Origin: Orbilia blumenaviensis
Lineage: Eukaryota > Ascomycota > Orbiliomycetes > Orbiliales > Orbiliaceae
DNA length: 64,000 nucleotides
Assembly (NCBI GenBank): GCA_036872755.1
Contig: JAVHNS010000014.1
Location: 620,001-684,000 of the forward strand
Reading direction: 5' to 3'
The notes under the pieces were generated by a model, which worked only from the letters and a program-made list of their open reading frames with translations, was not told the origin of the DNA and made no database searches. This document shows, piece by piece, positions 1 to 10,400 of the stretch (its first letter is position 1; every line of letters starts with the position of its first letter). The translations under genes and the position numbers were made by a program.

Positions 1-337
1 GGTCAAGAGCGTCTGGGACCGAGACTAGCGGGAACTAAAGGACATGTCAGGAACAAGAACGATGCGACGACACGTGCACGAAGCAAGTATGCAATTATAT
101 ACATAACATTAAACACGAGTAGAGTAGACTTTGGGTATCTAATCAAGGGAGTTTGGGCCTAGTTCGCGGACTTCTAAAGCTTTAGTTTTGTGCCACCGAG
201 CCCCTAGCCTAGGTACTTCTCGAATCTATCGCTTTTTTTTTTTTTTTTTTTCCTCCTTTTTTTCTCTCCTGTGGCTCCTGAAATTTCCCCGTGACCCTAG
301 ATCAGACTACCTTATCCCCTCCCTCCGGCTTAGGATC
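1..337. other. Left edge, 3' flank of the repeat-tailed secreted protein gene
   Basis: No gene is supported here. The stretch holds a run of 19 T at 233-251 and the downstream flank of the minus-strand gene ending at 338. Positions 305-337 still read in frame as DPKPEGGDKVV followed by TGA on the minus strand, so the coding repeat continues about one unit past the present stop. Confidence 0.5.
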
Positions 338-467
338 TTATGGTTTCGGATCTTCTGGCTTGGGATCTTGTGGTTTTGGGTCTTTTGGCTTAGGATCTTC
401 TGGCTTAGGATCTTCTGGCTTAGGGTCTTCTGGCTTAGGGTCTTCTGGCTTAGGGTCTTCTGGCTTT
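333..467 (-). repeat. 15-bp tandem array coding EDPKP pentapeptides
   Basis: Nine 15-base units lie head to tail in frame with the secreted protein gene (minus strand), each coding five residues of the type EDPKP. Units differ by one to three bases. The most downstream unit (333-347) has A at 340 where its neighbours have C; read on the minus strand this turns the GAA codon into TAA, the present stop. Confidence 0.85.
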
Positions 468-1732
468 GGGTCTTGTTTAGGGCCGTCCTTTTTATCATCT
501 TCTGGCTCGGGCTCTTTTGGCTTAGGATCTTCATCTTTCCCATCCTTCTCATCCTTCCCGTCCTTCCCGTCCTTCCCGTCTTGAGCAACCGGCGGCGGAG
601 GAGGTGGTGGAGGAGGTGGCGGTGCCGGGTTCTCAAAATCAAAATCGACAATACGATCAGAAAGGTCATCGAGCCAGCGGTCATCTGGCCAAAAGGAATT
701 CTCCGACGCAGTCCTATAAAACCACGGGTGGAAATTCCACTGTGTTTGTTCCCAGGTTGAACAACCGTAGTACAACGGTTTTTCCTTGATTCCCACGAGC
801 CCCCGCCAGCTGAATTTAGTCTTTTTGACATTGTTATTGCAGGATGGAGCTATGTTGGTTTCGAATTGTGGCTGTATCCTGTGTTTCAAAAAGAAAAAGT
901 TAGCCATGATCCTGATACACCCGCATGATGCTCCTCATTTACCCCTTCGAAAGATATGAGGGCGGGCGTAATGTTCTCTATTAGGCTGTAAATACTTACT
1001 GAGTTGTCGGCTTGCCATCGAAAAGCCATGCCATAAAGACCTGGATATTACCAGTGGCATTTTTTCCACATTCCTTCATGACTATCTCCCCGATCTTGTT
1101 TTCTTCGTTGTAAGGAACAGGCTGCGCCGGCGGAGGAACATATGTCATACAACGTCTGGTCTGGGCGTTTTCAATAAATCCCGAAAAGTATGATATCTTG
1201 TTCGCCACTTTTTTATTAAGCTTCACGGAGCCACGGAAGTTCCAGCGGAATGGAAGAGTCGGATGGTTGATGCCATCATTGTGACGGCAGTTCTCGGTAG
1301 TGCATTGACAGTTTTGGAGAGTTATACCACCCTTGTCGGCCTCATCCGAGAGGCAGGCCCCGTAGTTAGACATACCCAATTCTAGGGGGATTTGAAGTGG
1401 ATTAGTACAAAGAAAAGTAATCGATTGAAAAATAATCCAATTTTTCAATTTTATTGTCATTAACGTGTTATGGGTATATTCATACACTCAAAAGCTTAGC
1501 AATTAACTAGACATAGAAACTTACCGAGCATGCCGGACCACACATATGGGAACGATTCCCCATCAGTAATAAAACCTGCGTCGAATTCATCGAGAAAGCT
1601 TGTTTGCCGTATCTCTAGAGAGCGGGGGCTAATTTCTTGAGAGGTTGGCTTGATAGCATATGAATGGGCCCCATCAACAGCTAGGGTAGCTGAAATAGCT
1701 AGTGCTATCATGTCCCTAAATTTGGACTTCAT
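338..1732 (-). CDS. Putative secreted protein with polyproline and EDPKP repeat tail
   Basis: Three exons are modelled: 1732-1525, 1381-1000 and 878-338 (376 residues). Donors are GTAAGT at both introns. The second intron ends CACAG, with a GCTAAC branch point 22 bases upstream, and the frame is continuous across both joins. The first 26 residues look like a signal peptide (basic start, hydrophobic core, SYA end). A cysteine-containing globular part follows (about residues 70-280), which I do not recognise. After it come 11 consecutive prolines (about 283-293), a GKD/EKD charged stretch and an EDPKP pentapeptide array. Secretion to the wall or outside is inferred; proline-rich charged tails are common in fungal surface proteins. 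A second possible acceptor nearby (ending 909) would add ten residues. The function is unknown. The stop codon lies inside the repeat array. Confidence 0.65.
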
Positions 1733-3034
1733 TTTTATATAACACTTAGGTTTCCTATATTGTAGACGCTGGGAAGGGTAAAGAAACCTAATGGGGGTTA
1801 GTATTCCTTTTCTTATGAATGCAGTCTATGCATATATCGCTATGCCACAATATCGCTAGCTAGTCGTGTAACTACATATAGAGATATATAGAGTTCCAAA
1901 TCCGATAGAAGAAAGGGAGGGCGTAGAGTGCCTTAAGTATAATAATCAACAAAGGGGCAAAGTTTTCCGTACTCACGATCATTTAATGTCGAGTCCAATA
2001 TCTCCATGTTTGAAGACCGTAGGGTAAAGGCCGGCGGCCTATAGATAGCAATATCTCATTCATTCGAAACTGGGGTATTTTCAGTGTTGGCCAAGAAGTA
2101 TCAAGTGCCACCAATATTATTTGTTAAGCTATGCTATAGCGCTAAAGCTTTTATAGTGTGACGTGTATGCATATATAGATACCAACGAGGCCAATATAGA
2201 TACATAAAATGCATCTATTAGTTTAACGGTAGACATCGCCTGTTAAAGAATTCTGGATGAACCTTTTTTGGCCCCACCTCTGTCGCTTTTCTCTTTGATT
2301 TCGTTTTCGTCATTTACATAACTGGAAGGGATAGTCTACATTAAGCCTTAATATATTCTTACCTACTAGAGTACACATGGCTAAGATTAGGCATATTTTA
2401 AAAACTTCGACAGTCATGCGATTGTTGGATTTTACCGACAACATGTGTTGCAGCGTTGACGGATCCATTGTCAATATGTCTTGGCGTTTAATGCCGAACT
2501 CCGAATTCCTCGATATGGTATAAGGCATAGTCACACATGTCAAAGCTTAGATGTTGGTATAGACTAGATATAAATGGTGGCCTCTAATAGGTTGCAATGT
2601 TGGTGAGGTTAGTGGTTCCAATCTTGTTGCGCACCCGGCGTGGTCGGGGGCACTTTGGATTAAGACTTGAGTCTACGGAATTAATATATGGCAAAGAGGT
2701 TCCTTTTGATATTATGGACTGATCTAAGCCGTCCTTATTGTATTGGTTACAAGACACTCGTAGCCGACTGGCATCTAGGACGGAGACTAGATTTAAGTAA
2801 GAAATAGCCCTCTAGAAACAACCATAAACCTGCTAAGGGTACACGGAACTGGCTATGCAAACAAATGGTAACAAAGTGTACCTGCTGGCACAACTATACA
2901 ACAATCATTAAACTCCAATTCTCAGAGAGGGGGGGAAAGGGAAAGGAAAAGAGGAGACCAAAAGGAAACTCTAGCAGTGAAACCAAAAACCAAAAACCAA
3001 ATAGATGAAAAACACCCCAAAATGTGACAAAAGA
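1733..3034. other. Intergenic, AT-rich
   Basis: This is the promoter side of the secreted protein gene (upstream is to the right) and the 3' flank of the acyl-CoA synthetase gene. A TATA-like run lies at 1882-1890, about 150 bases upstream of the secreted protein start. An open frame at 2543-2310 (minus) has a hydrophobic stretch before a GTAAGA donor, but no convincing second exon. Near 2930-3000 the sequence is purine-rich. No gene is supported. Confidence 0.4.
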
Positions 3035-5077
3035 TTAGAGCTTTGCTCCTTCCTTCTTTCGTCTCTCCCTTTCCTTGTCTCTTAGAAGACGTCTCAGGAT
3101 CTTGCCGCTTGGGCTTTTGGGAATAGCATCGATGAACTCGACACCGCCTCCCAACCTTTTATGTCTGGATTTGTGATCCGCAACCCATTTAATGATCTCT
3201 GCCGCAGTTTCCTGTGTCGCCTCGAAGCCTGGGTTCAAGACCACAAATGCCTTTGGCAACTCTCCGGTTTTTTCATTGGGGACTGGGATAACTGCACAAT
3301 CCGCGACTTTGGGGTGGTTCAACAAATGTCCCTCAAGCTCGGCCGGAGCTACCTGAAAACCACTGATTTTTATGAGTTCCTTGAGCCGATCTACGACGAA
3401 CAAATGCTGGTTTCCTGATGATGACTTTTTGATGATGGTCTCGTCGCCGGTACGTAGCCATCTATGACCGTGCTCAACGATGAATGTCTCGTCGTTGGCC
3501 TTTTTGTTGTTGAGGTAACCGATGACAACGTTGTCAGCGCTAACGAGGAGTTCGCCGGGCTCGTTTTCACCAACGTCTTTGCCTTGAGCATTGACTATAC
3601 GGCATTTGATTCCTGGAAGGATGCAACCGGATGAACCGTGCCAGATGTCGATACCAGACGTGAAGCAAACGACAGTGGCGGATTCGGTCATTCCTAGTGA
3701 AACCCAAACTTTGTTAGCATAGTTCTATTTATTGCGTTGGTTCGCAACTATAAACCGAGTGGGTTTGAAGGGGGGGCTTGGAGCCTACCGTATCCTTGAA
3801 CAACCTTCATCCCTGGGTACAGCTTTGTCATCTCCAAGCTGAGTTCTTCCGTTAATGGTGCAGCACCCGTCATGATGTACTTAACAGAAGACAGGTCAAA
3901 CTTGTCCAGAATACCCTTGTTCTTAGCCATAACTATCATGAGTGGTGGGACTAAGAAAAGGAAGCTGAGCTTGAAATTCTGTATGCATTTCAAAAAGGAC
4001 TCCAGCTCAAACTTGGGGAGAATGACAGCAGAGTTTCCAGCGTAAGGTTCTGTCTGATTGATGACTACCAAGGCATAGATGTGTGATTGTGGAAGAAGAG
4101 CAAGGACTCTAGTTGGGTTGCTAAAGTCTCTGAATGATTTTGAGTACTCAATCACTTGAACCACATTCGTGATCATATTAAAGTGGGAAATCAAGACTCC
4201 TTTCTATATGAGAGAGACACAGCTACTATTAGCCCCTTCAAAGAATGGGAGAAGAGTGCGCAAGTGATGTAAAATGGAGGGATAACATACCGGCAACCCG
4301 CTCGTCCCGGAAGAGTAGGAGACGAACGCCACCTTCTCTCGCGAGAAGCCTTTCCCCCAGCTGATAGGCTCAACCTCCTTCATGTTCTTTCCTTCCTCAA
4401 CCAAATCATCAAAAGTTCGGAAACCTTGAGCCTTCCTGCGAATCTCTTCGGTACAGATTACGTCAGGAACAGGTAGTAAGAAGACGTTTTCTTTCGGAAT
4501 CTTGACGCCATCTGCATTGGCAGCCTGGAGAGCGATGTCAAGGAGCGGTGCACAGGTAAATAATACCCTCGCCTTTGAGTCCCTCAGCTGATATGCAAGC
4601 TCATCTGCATTGTAGGCAGCATTTGCTGGACTCGTGATACCATTAACACGTTGAACAGCATAGCAAAGTGGGAGATAGTCAACCTATCAGTGTGCCAGTT
4701 TTAGGTTAGTCCCCATGACCCCTTGCTTCGAAGTCTTCGTATCTGAGAATTGTGCTTCTACTTACACAGTTGATGCTGTAGACTCCGACAACCTTTTCCC
4801 ATTCTGAAAATCCAGCAGCCTGGCCCCCCTTGTTGATATCGTCTACCTTGAGGATCTTCTTGATAGCTCGGGCAGCTAGCTCGACTCTTGAGGAAACCTC
4901 GGAAACCGAGTATCCCTTGCCAGTCAGACCACAGACATACGGGGGGTTCGATTTGCTAGGATCTGCACGTCCGTAAGCTGGGTTGAGTATGAATTCGCCA
5001 ATTGGAATGTTGTCTGGGCGGTTTGGCAGCTGGGGCACCCAGTTTGGTGCCTCATACACAATCATCTTGCTGTTCAA
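3035..5077 (-). CDS. 4-coumarate-CoA-ligase-like acyl-CoA synthetase, peroxisomal
   Basis: Four exons join in frame: 5077-4766, 4683-4291, 4203-3789 and 3693-3035, giving 592 residues, a normal size for this adenylate-forming family. The enzyme activates a carboxylic acid with ATP and transfers it to CoA. Visible motifs are the phosphate-binding loop YSSGTSGLPKG (about 227-237, spanning the exon 2/3 join), TGAAPLTEE (347-355), QGYGMTES (371-378), WLRTGD (452-457), the hinge DRLKELIKISGFQVAPAELE (475-494) and PSGKILRR with catalytic lysine 571. The protein ends AKL, a type 1 peroxisomal targeting signal, so import into peroxisomes is expected. The substrate (aryl acid, phenylacetate or medium/long fatty acid) cannot be told from sequence alone. 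The family assignment is secure; the substrate is open. Confidence 0.9.
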
Positions 5078-8000
5078 TATGGATTTGTTGGGAAGCGAGA
5101 GTCGGAACTGGCCAACAAAAAAGGGCTATTGTCGATGGTAGAGAAAGAGAAAAAGAATAGAGCCTATGTGTCCAGAGATCGAATCAAGAAGGTCGGTGTT
5201 TTTTGAAGGCAACAATCTAGTGCCGCAGAGGGAAGTTAGGATATCAATTGCGGTAGGCCGTGGTGTTGGAGTTGTTGCAGATATCAAGAATCCCCTAATG
5301 CGGGAATGCTAATGGGAATTAAGCCGATTGGGGGACAAAGCTGGAGAAATCGGTAGCAACTGTGGTTAAGGCTGGTGAAGGAGATGGTAGATGATGTTCT
5401 AAGGAGGGCCGATGAGATGAGACCAAGAATTTGGTTAGCTATAATGTGACGAGGTTTGAATTCGAAGTCAACTCCCTGGCTGTCCGCCGCTACACCTCCC
5501 GCACTGCACTGTGCGACGTCTTCAGCCAACGATGCATACGCATGAAAGTATAACATCAGCACGCTCCAGGCCAGGATACCATACGCAATGTTAGATGTTT
5601 TCACGTTCCGTGAAGTGAAGCGCCTAGCGCTGGCAGATGATACAAACAAACTCCATGCTCTGTGCTCTGTGCTTCAACGCTTCCCAAGATGCAATGCAAT
5701 GCAATGTAGATATCCGCTAAGTTACGGTTGTATACAACCAGAATGCAAAGCAGTCGACTCGAAGGCACTCACCTAAACTCTGTGCGACAATGTCAATACG
5801 TCGAAACTCTCGCGCCACCACTTGCTACTCGGCTGGGCCCCAGAAAGCGATCGAAGGGTGTCGATATTAATGTCAACAAGGAGGAGAAACCTGATGGACT
5901 GATTGATTGATTGATTGATTGATAGAACAGCCGTCCTTCCAAGGTCCTACAGGGTGCGGCCACCTGCAGAGAGATATATATACCTAAGACCCAATCCCAT
6001 AAAACGGTCCCAACCCGTCTGAGTCGTTTCTTCCCTCGGCTTCGGGAATACCGATAGCTTCAAATGGGAAATAACGGACTACCCCATCGGCTGTTCTCTC
6101 GAGTTGAACCTACATGCCATGTAAGTTCTCAGAACTTACCTAGGTATCAGAAGGGGTGGGAGCCGCCTGCCGTTCTCCACCATGTCTCGCTTCCACCCCA
6201 GACTGGAGCAAGAAAAAAAAAAAAAAAAAAAGGACTCTCTCGCAATGCAGAGCAGTGCCTGAGGTTTCTAGTTTCTTGTCCCCCAACCTGGGTCCGGCAG
6301 CCGGGGTTAAACTGTGGCTGTAGCAGGGGTTCCTCTAACTCGTTATCTTGCCCAGACGAGTATTTTTCCTTAACGGCGGCAAACAGTACGACGTCCCAAT
6401 CTGGCGAAGTCTGCTTGTCTTGTATGTCTGTCTTGAGAGGCCTAGCTGGAGAGGGGCATCCGGCGCTGATGCCATAGCTAGGTAGCTAGCCATCTTTCGT
6501 CTCGTGAACTATATCGAGACTGAAATATATCGATCCATGCCTGATGCATGGGGTAGCTTTCTCCACTCCTCCAGTTCTCACTTCCCCCCAACCCCAAAGT
6601 TCCAAGACGAGCACCAAGACCGACATTAGCATATGGGTGCTAACACCATTTCGCACCCAGATTGTGGGGTAAACGAAAGGAATAGAAAAGGTTCAACCGT
6701 CTGGGCAGTTGGGGACGGAATAAGTTCTCCACGTGAACAACCTTTTTTTTTTGCTTTGAGAGCCGATCTGGCGGTAAAGTCAACTAGCATAAAAGTTGAG
6801 GGACAAGAAAGAGATTTGATAGCCGTATATGTCTACCGGAGATCTCAATGGTCTGATTCCTCAACAGTCCATATGCATGACCCTGCAAACCGACGAATTA
6901 GACTAATTGCTGCCGGGGGGAGAAAACGCGAGCAGCACTGTGCAGGGCAGGGCAGTGCAGAATCTATGCAGCCTTCATGTTCGAACGTTCGAGGTTGTAG
7001 GTTTCTGTCAAAGCGAAGGGCTTGAAGTTTATGGATGTTTGTCAGCAAGTTACCGTCCTCTTAAAAATTTTTCAGCCGAATTGAAGCGAATCCCTGCAGC
7101 CGGTGATATCATATTCAGCACTGTGCCAGATCGAGGAATTTTCATGCGCGTGCACGCGCTCGGACACGTTGGAGATCCCCAAGAAAGGGAATTTCAAGAT
7201 CTAGATACATATGCCCCCCCCAAATCAAGGAAATCCAAAGGGTAACAATCGGGAAGCTACGCTCATATCTGCAGATTCCAGCGCAATTTCAGGGTCACTT
7301 GCTAGCTATTTTTGTCGCTATACCATGTCCCGGAATTTTAATTCGATAGGGAGCTTCTTTTTTTGTGCGACAGCAGCACAGTGCCCTCGCCTGCGAGATC
7401 CGATCGATCCAGCCAGCTGGAATTGAAACAATCGGATCAGAAACCTTAAAACATCATTCTCCTTGCAATTGAGCCCGTCTACCAGAAGTACAGTACTGAA
7501 GTAGTAAGTATTCAACACTAGATTGCACTAAGGGTGGCACTAAACTCTATATACTGGCTCGAGCTTCTCCGAGCTTGTCCGCCAGATGAATCTAGCTGAG
7601 CTTCCCTGGTCCATTTATCCCTGAGTTCAGCTGAAGCTTCTAGCCGCCTAATGATAAGCTATAACGCGACTGCGAGCCTGAATTTTATAGCGACCTAGGC
7701 CGGTACATATAGTATAAATTAGAGACTATATCTTCTCTAGTAGTATGCCAGTATAGCAAAGGCATGGATTTGGCCGAGACAAAGACTAGTTCGGGCCAGC
7801 TGCAGGACACGCTTGCGAATTTTTTCTAAAAAAAATTGCCCGATCTTGTACATACATGACATGAATACGCGCAATTACGCACGCCGGTTATGCTAATTTT
7901 GATATCACACTACATACCGATCAAGATCCATGGTACGAATCGACGATCACACAATGCCAGCCAGCTGCCCAATTGACCGGATGATGCCACCCAGACCGGC

Positions 8001-8215
8001 CTGTTCAAGCAAGCTTACTTAATTAATACTCCAAATTTGCTCAATCTGGTCCTTGCAGAACGAAATTTCGAAACTCTCAATAAAATGCAACATGTTAACA
8101 AAGAACTTTTAAACTTCGATTAAGTGTAGTCCACCGCTTCTATGTAGCTCGGAACGCCCAATTAAATGCTAAAAGACATGGCCCTCTAACTAAAGATCAT
8201 CTATCCTCGAGCTTT
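5078..8215. other. Intergenic, about 3.1 kb, no gene
   Basis: This contains the promoter side of the acyl-CoA synthetase gene (right of 5077) and the 3' flank of the Sqt1 gene. It holds a GATT microsatellite at 5901-5923 and an A19 tract at 6213-6231. Several open frames of 60-140 codons exist on both strands, but they lack splice-linked partners, domains or protein-like composition. I regard them as chance. Confidence 0.4.
5901..5923. repeat. GATT microsatellite
   Basis: Five perfect GATT units plus GAT, in the intergenic region upstream of the acyl-CoA synthetase gene. Confidence 0.9.
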
Positions 8216-9791
8216 TCAGGGCTGACCTGTAGAGCTCGCGACAGTCGGTGCCGCGGATGTCTCTTCAAATACCAAAGCGACGTGGCTAAACTCCATGTTA
8301 GTATATTATATCGACTCAATCAGGAATATAATCATGCAACATTGATGTTGCAATGAAGGGAGGGGTTACTTACTCATCACCAGCTGTAATAACCCTGCCA
8401 TTGGGGTCAACTACGAATCCCAAAATTCCATCAGAGTGCCCCTGCCACTTGAACTTCTCCTCCCCACTCCTGCAATCCCACCTCCTGACTGTCCTGTCGA
8501 CTGAACAACTGGTCAACAGCCACCCCCTCTGTCCTTCTTCAAATAAGACTTTCACAACCGAATCTTCATGTCCACTGATTGTTCTCCTAACTGCCCACCT
8601 CTGTGTATCGTAAAGAACAATAGATCCGTCCACTGATGCGGAAGCAAGCAATGGTAAGCTTGGCGAGAAAGTCAAAGACTCAATCGAATCGCTCTGTGTC
8701 GATAGAGTCGCCAGTATCTGAGCACTCTGCGTTCCTGCTGTCGCGCTTCCACCCCTCCTGGCGCCAGCACTTCGTCCACCAGTCTGTGTCCCTGCCGTTG
8801 GTAATGCAATGACTTTACATTCACCCGTCGACCCACCAACAACCACCACAGTACCTGCAGGATTCGCAGCGACAGCATACAGCCCACCATCAACGTTAAA
8901 CCTCGCATCATCGTTTCCAAAGCTAGAGAACACCTCTCCAGTTTCCACATTATGCACGAACAAATTCGAGTCTTCGGATACAGTAGCGATTAACTGTCCG
9001 TTCTTCACAAAAGTACCAGCTGTACAAGATGCCGTATGGTTATAAAACGCCTGCTTGACGAATAGCTCCGACCCAACCGAATTGGCATCAATTTCATATA
9101 TCCAAACCGACCCATCGCTAGCCCCCAGCGCGAATATATTATCCGTAGGATGTGCGACCAACCATGTGATTTCTTCGACTTCCTGAACTTCTGCAATCTT
9201 AACCCACGAGCTTGGTTCTGTGGGTGCTGTAGCGTTGGTGCACCGTGTGATCATGATTTTTCCGTTCATGGCAGCAGAGACCAGAAATTCGCCGGACGGA
9301 GTGAAGGTGACCGAGGTGACCGAATCTCCATGACCTTCTGATTTGAAAATAAAATTTTGAGACTCTCGTTCTTGTCCTCGCGGTGATGTTTCCTGTCCCG
9401 GCGTGGGGTTTGAAGACCAGATGTATGCGATATCGTCGCCACCCCCTGTAGCAACAATTCCAGAAAGCCGTGGGTTTAGAGCGATAGAGTAGATTGAGTC
9501 TGTATGTTGGTCAAAATGTCGGACTGAATCGTTAATTAGATCGATTTCGATCGATTCGCCGGCACCAGCCCCTCGGTAGGCTGTAGAGCTTTCTCCGCCT
9601 TCTTCATCGTCCGAGAGATCTTCCATTGGTTGATCATCATCTGGGATAATTTCTTCTAGAGCTTCATTGTTGTTGATGAACGAGGGTTCCTCGTCAGGCT
9701 GGTCTGTTGAGGAGGGATCGAAGTCGTTATTTGAACCGCTGTCGTAGGCGGCGCGGGAGCCCGCTGGGGTATGTGGATGTGGCGAAACCAT
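8216..9791 (-). CDS. SQT1: WD40 ribosome assembly protein Sqt1 (AAMP family)
   Basis: Two exons, 9791-8374 and 8285-8216, give 495 residues; the intron has GTAAGT and TTTAG ends. Residues 1 to about 95 are acidic and disordered (DDDQPMEDLSDDEEGGE), as in Sqt1/AAMP. About eight WD40 blades follow, from HFDQHTDSIYSIALNP through GHGDSVTSVTF, GHEDSVVKVLF and GHSDGILGFVV. The short second exon finishes the last blade (AGDDHVALVFE) and completes the protein. In yeast Sqt1 is a dedicated chaperone that binds the N terminus of ribosomal protein uL16 (Rpl10) and delivers it to the 60S subunit in the cytoplasm. Without the second exon the propeller would be truncated, which supports the splice. The yeast and human relatives are about 430 residues; the excess here is mostly N-terminal and in loops. 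Confidence 0.9.
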
Positions 9792-10400
9792 TAGAAAGGT
9801 ATATCAGAAAGGAAATAGATTAAATGCGATTTGTTTAGTAGTAGAGGAGATGATAGAATGGCGATTTTAAGTCTGTTATTTTCTTAGGTGGAATTTATAA
9901 AAAAAGTTGAAGCTGGGGTTGAAGAGAGAAGAGAGAAAAAAAAAAGAAAAAATCTTAGAAATCAAAAAATGTTTGGCGGGGCTACCGAAAAGAATTCGAT
10001 GTCGGCAAATCTTTGCGCCGACGTTTTAGTCGGATTTGATAAGCAACACCACTAAATAAGAGTCACAACTGCGGATATCATGTAATGGATGTATCATGAA
10101 ATGGGATGGGAGTCTTAGGGCAAAACGAATTCGCCCGAATGAATATTTCAAATATGCTACATGCAATATGAACACATATGTTGCTTGATGCTTTTGTAAC
10201 TTTTGATAACTTTTTTTATAAAACCCCATCAAAAAAAAAACCATTATGGAGGGGCGGGTAAAATATGTGAAAGGTACAAGTGCAAGTAATCCGGTTGTAA
10301 ATGGTTTTATACAAATAAGGGGGTAAGGATTTTAGATGCTGTATAGCAGAATGAAATGCGTAAACCATCATGATATGCATACATGACACTCGTGAACACT
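9792..10400. other. Intergenic between Sqt1 and Tudor-SN genes
   Basis: The promoter side of the Sqt1 gene; it is A/T rich and purine-rich near 9920-9960. The right part is the 3' flank of the Tudor-SN gene. A 72-codon open frame at 10244-10026 on the minus strand looks accidental. Nothing else is seen. Confidence 0.4.

Noticed and set aside
188..831. Open frames on the plus strand and in other minus frames over the EDPKP repeat (leucine/tryptophan- or GSSGLGSSG-type repeats)
   Set aside because: They are alternative readings of the 15-base array; only one frame joins to a signal peptide through good splice sites.
2310..2543. 77-codon minus-strand frame with a hydrophobic stretch and GTAAGA donor
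   Set aside because: No second exon with matching phase and no recognisable protein; could be a signal-peptide exon but is not supportable.
5284..5649. 121-codon minus-strand frame upstream of the CoA ligase
   Set aside because: No domain or splice partner; it lies in the expected promoter region.
6064..7245. Several plus-strand frames of 110-137 codons
   Set aside because: They overlap each other, one runs through the A19 tract as polylysine, and composition is not protein-like.
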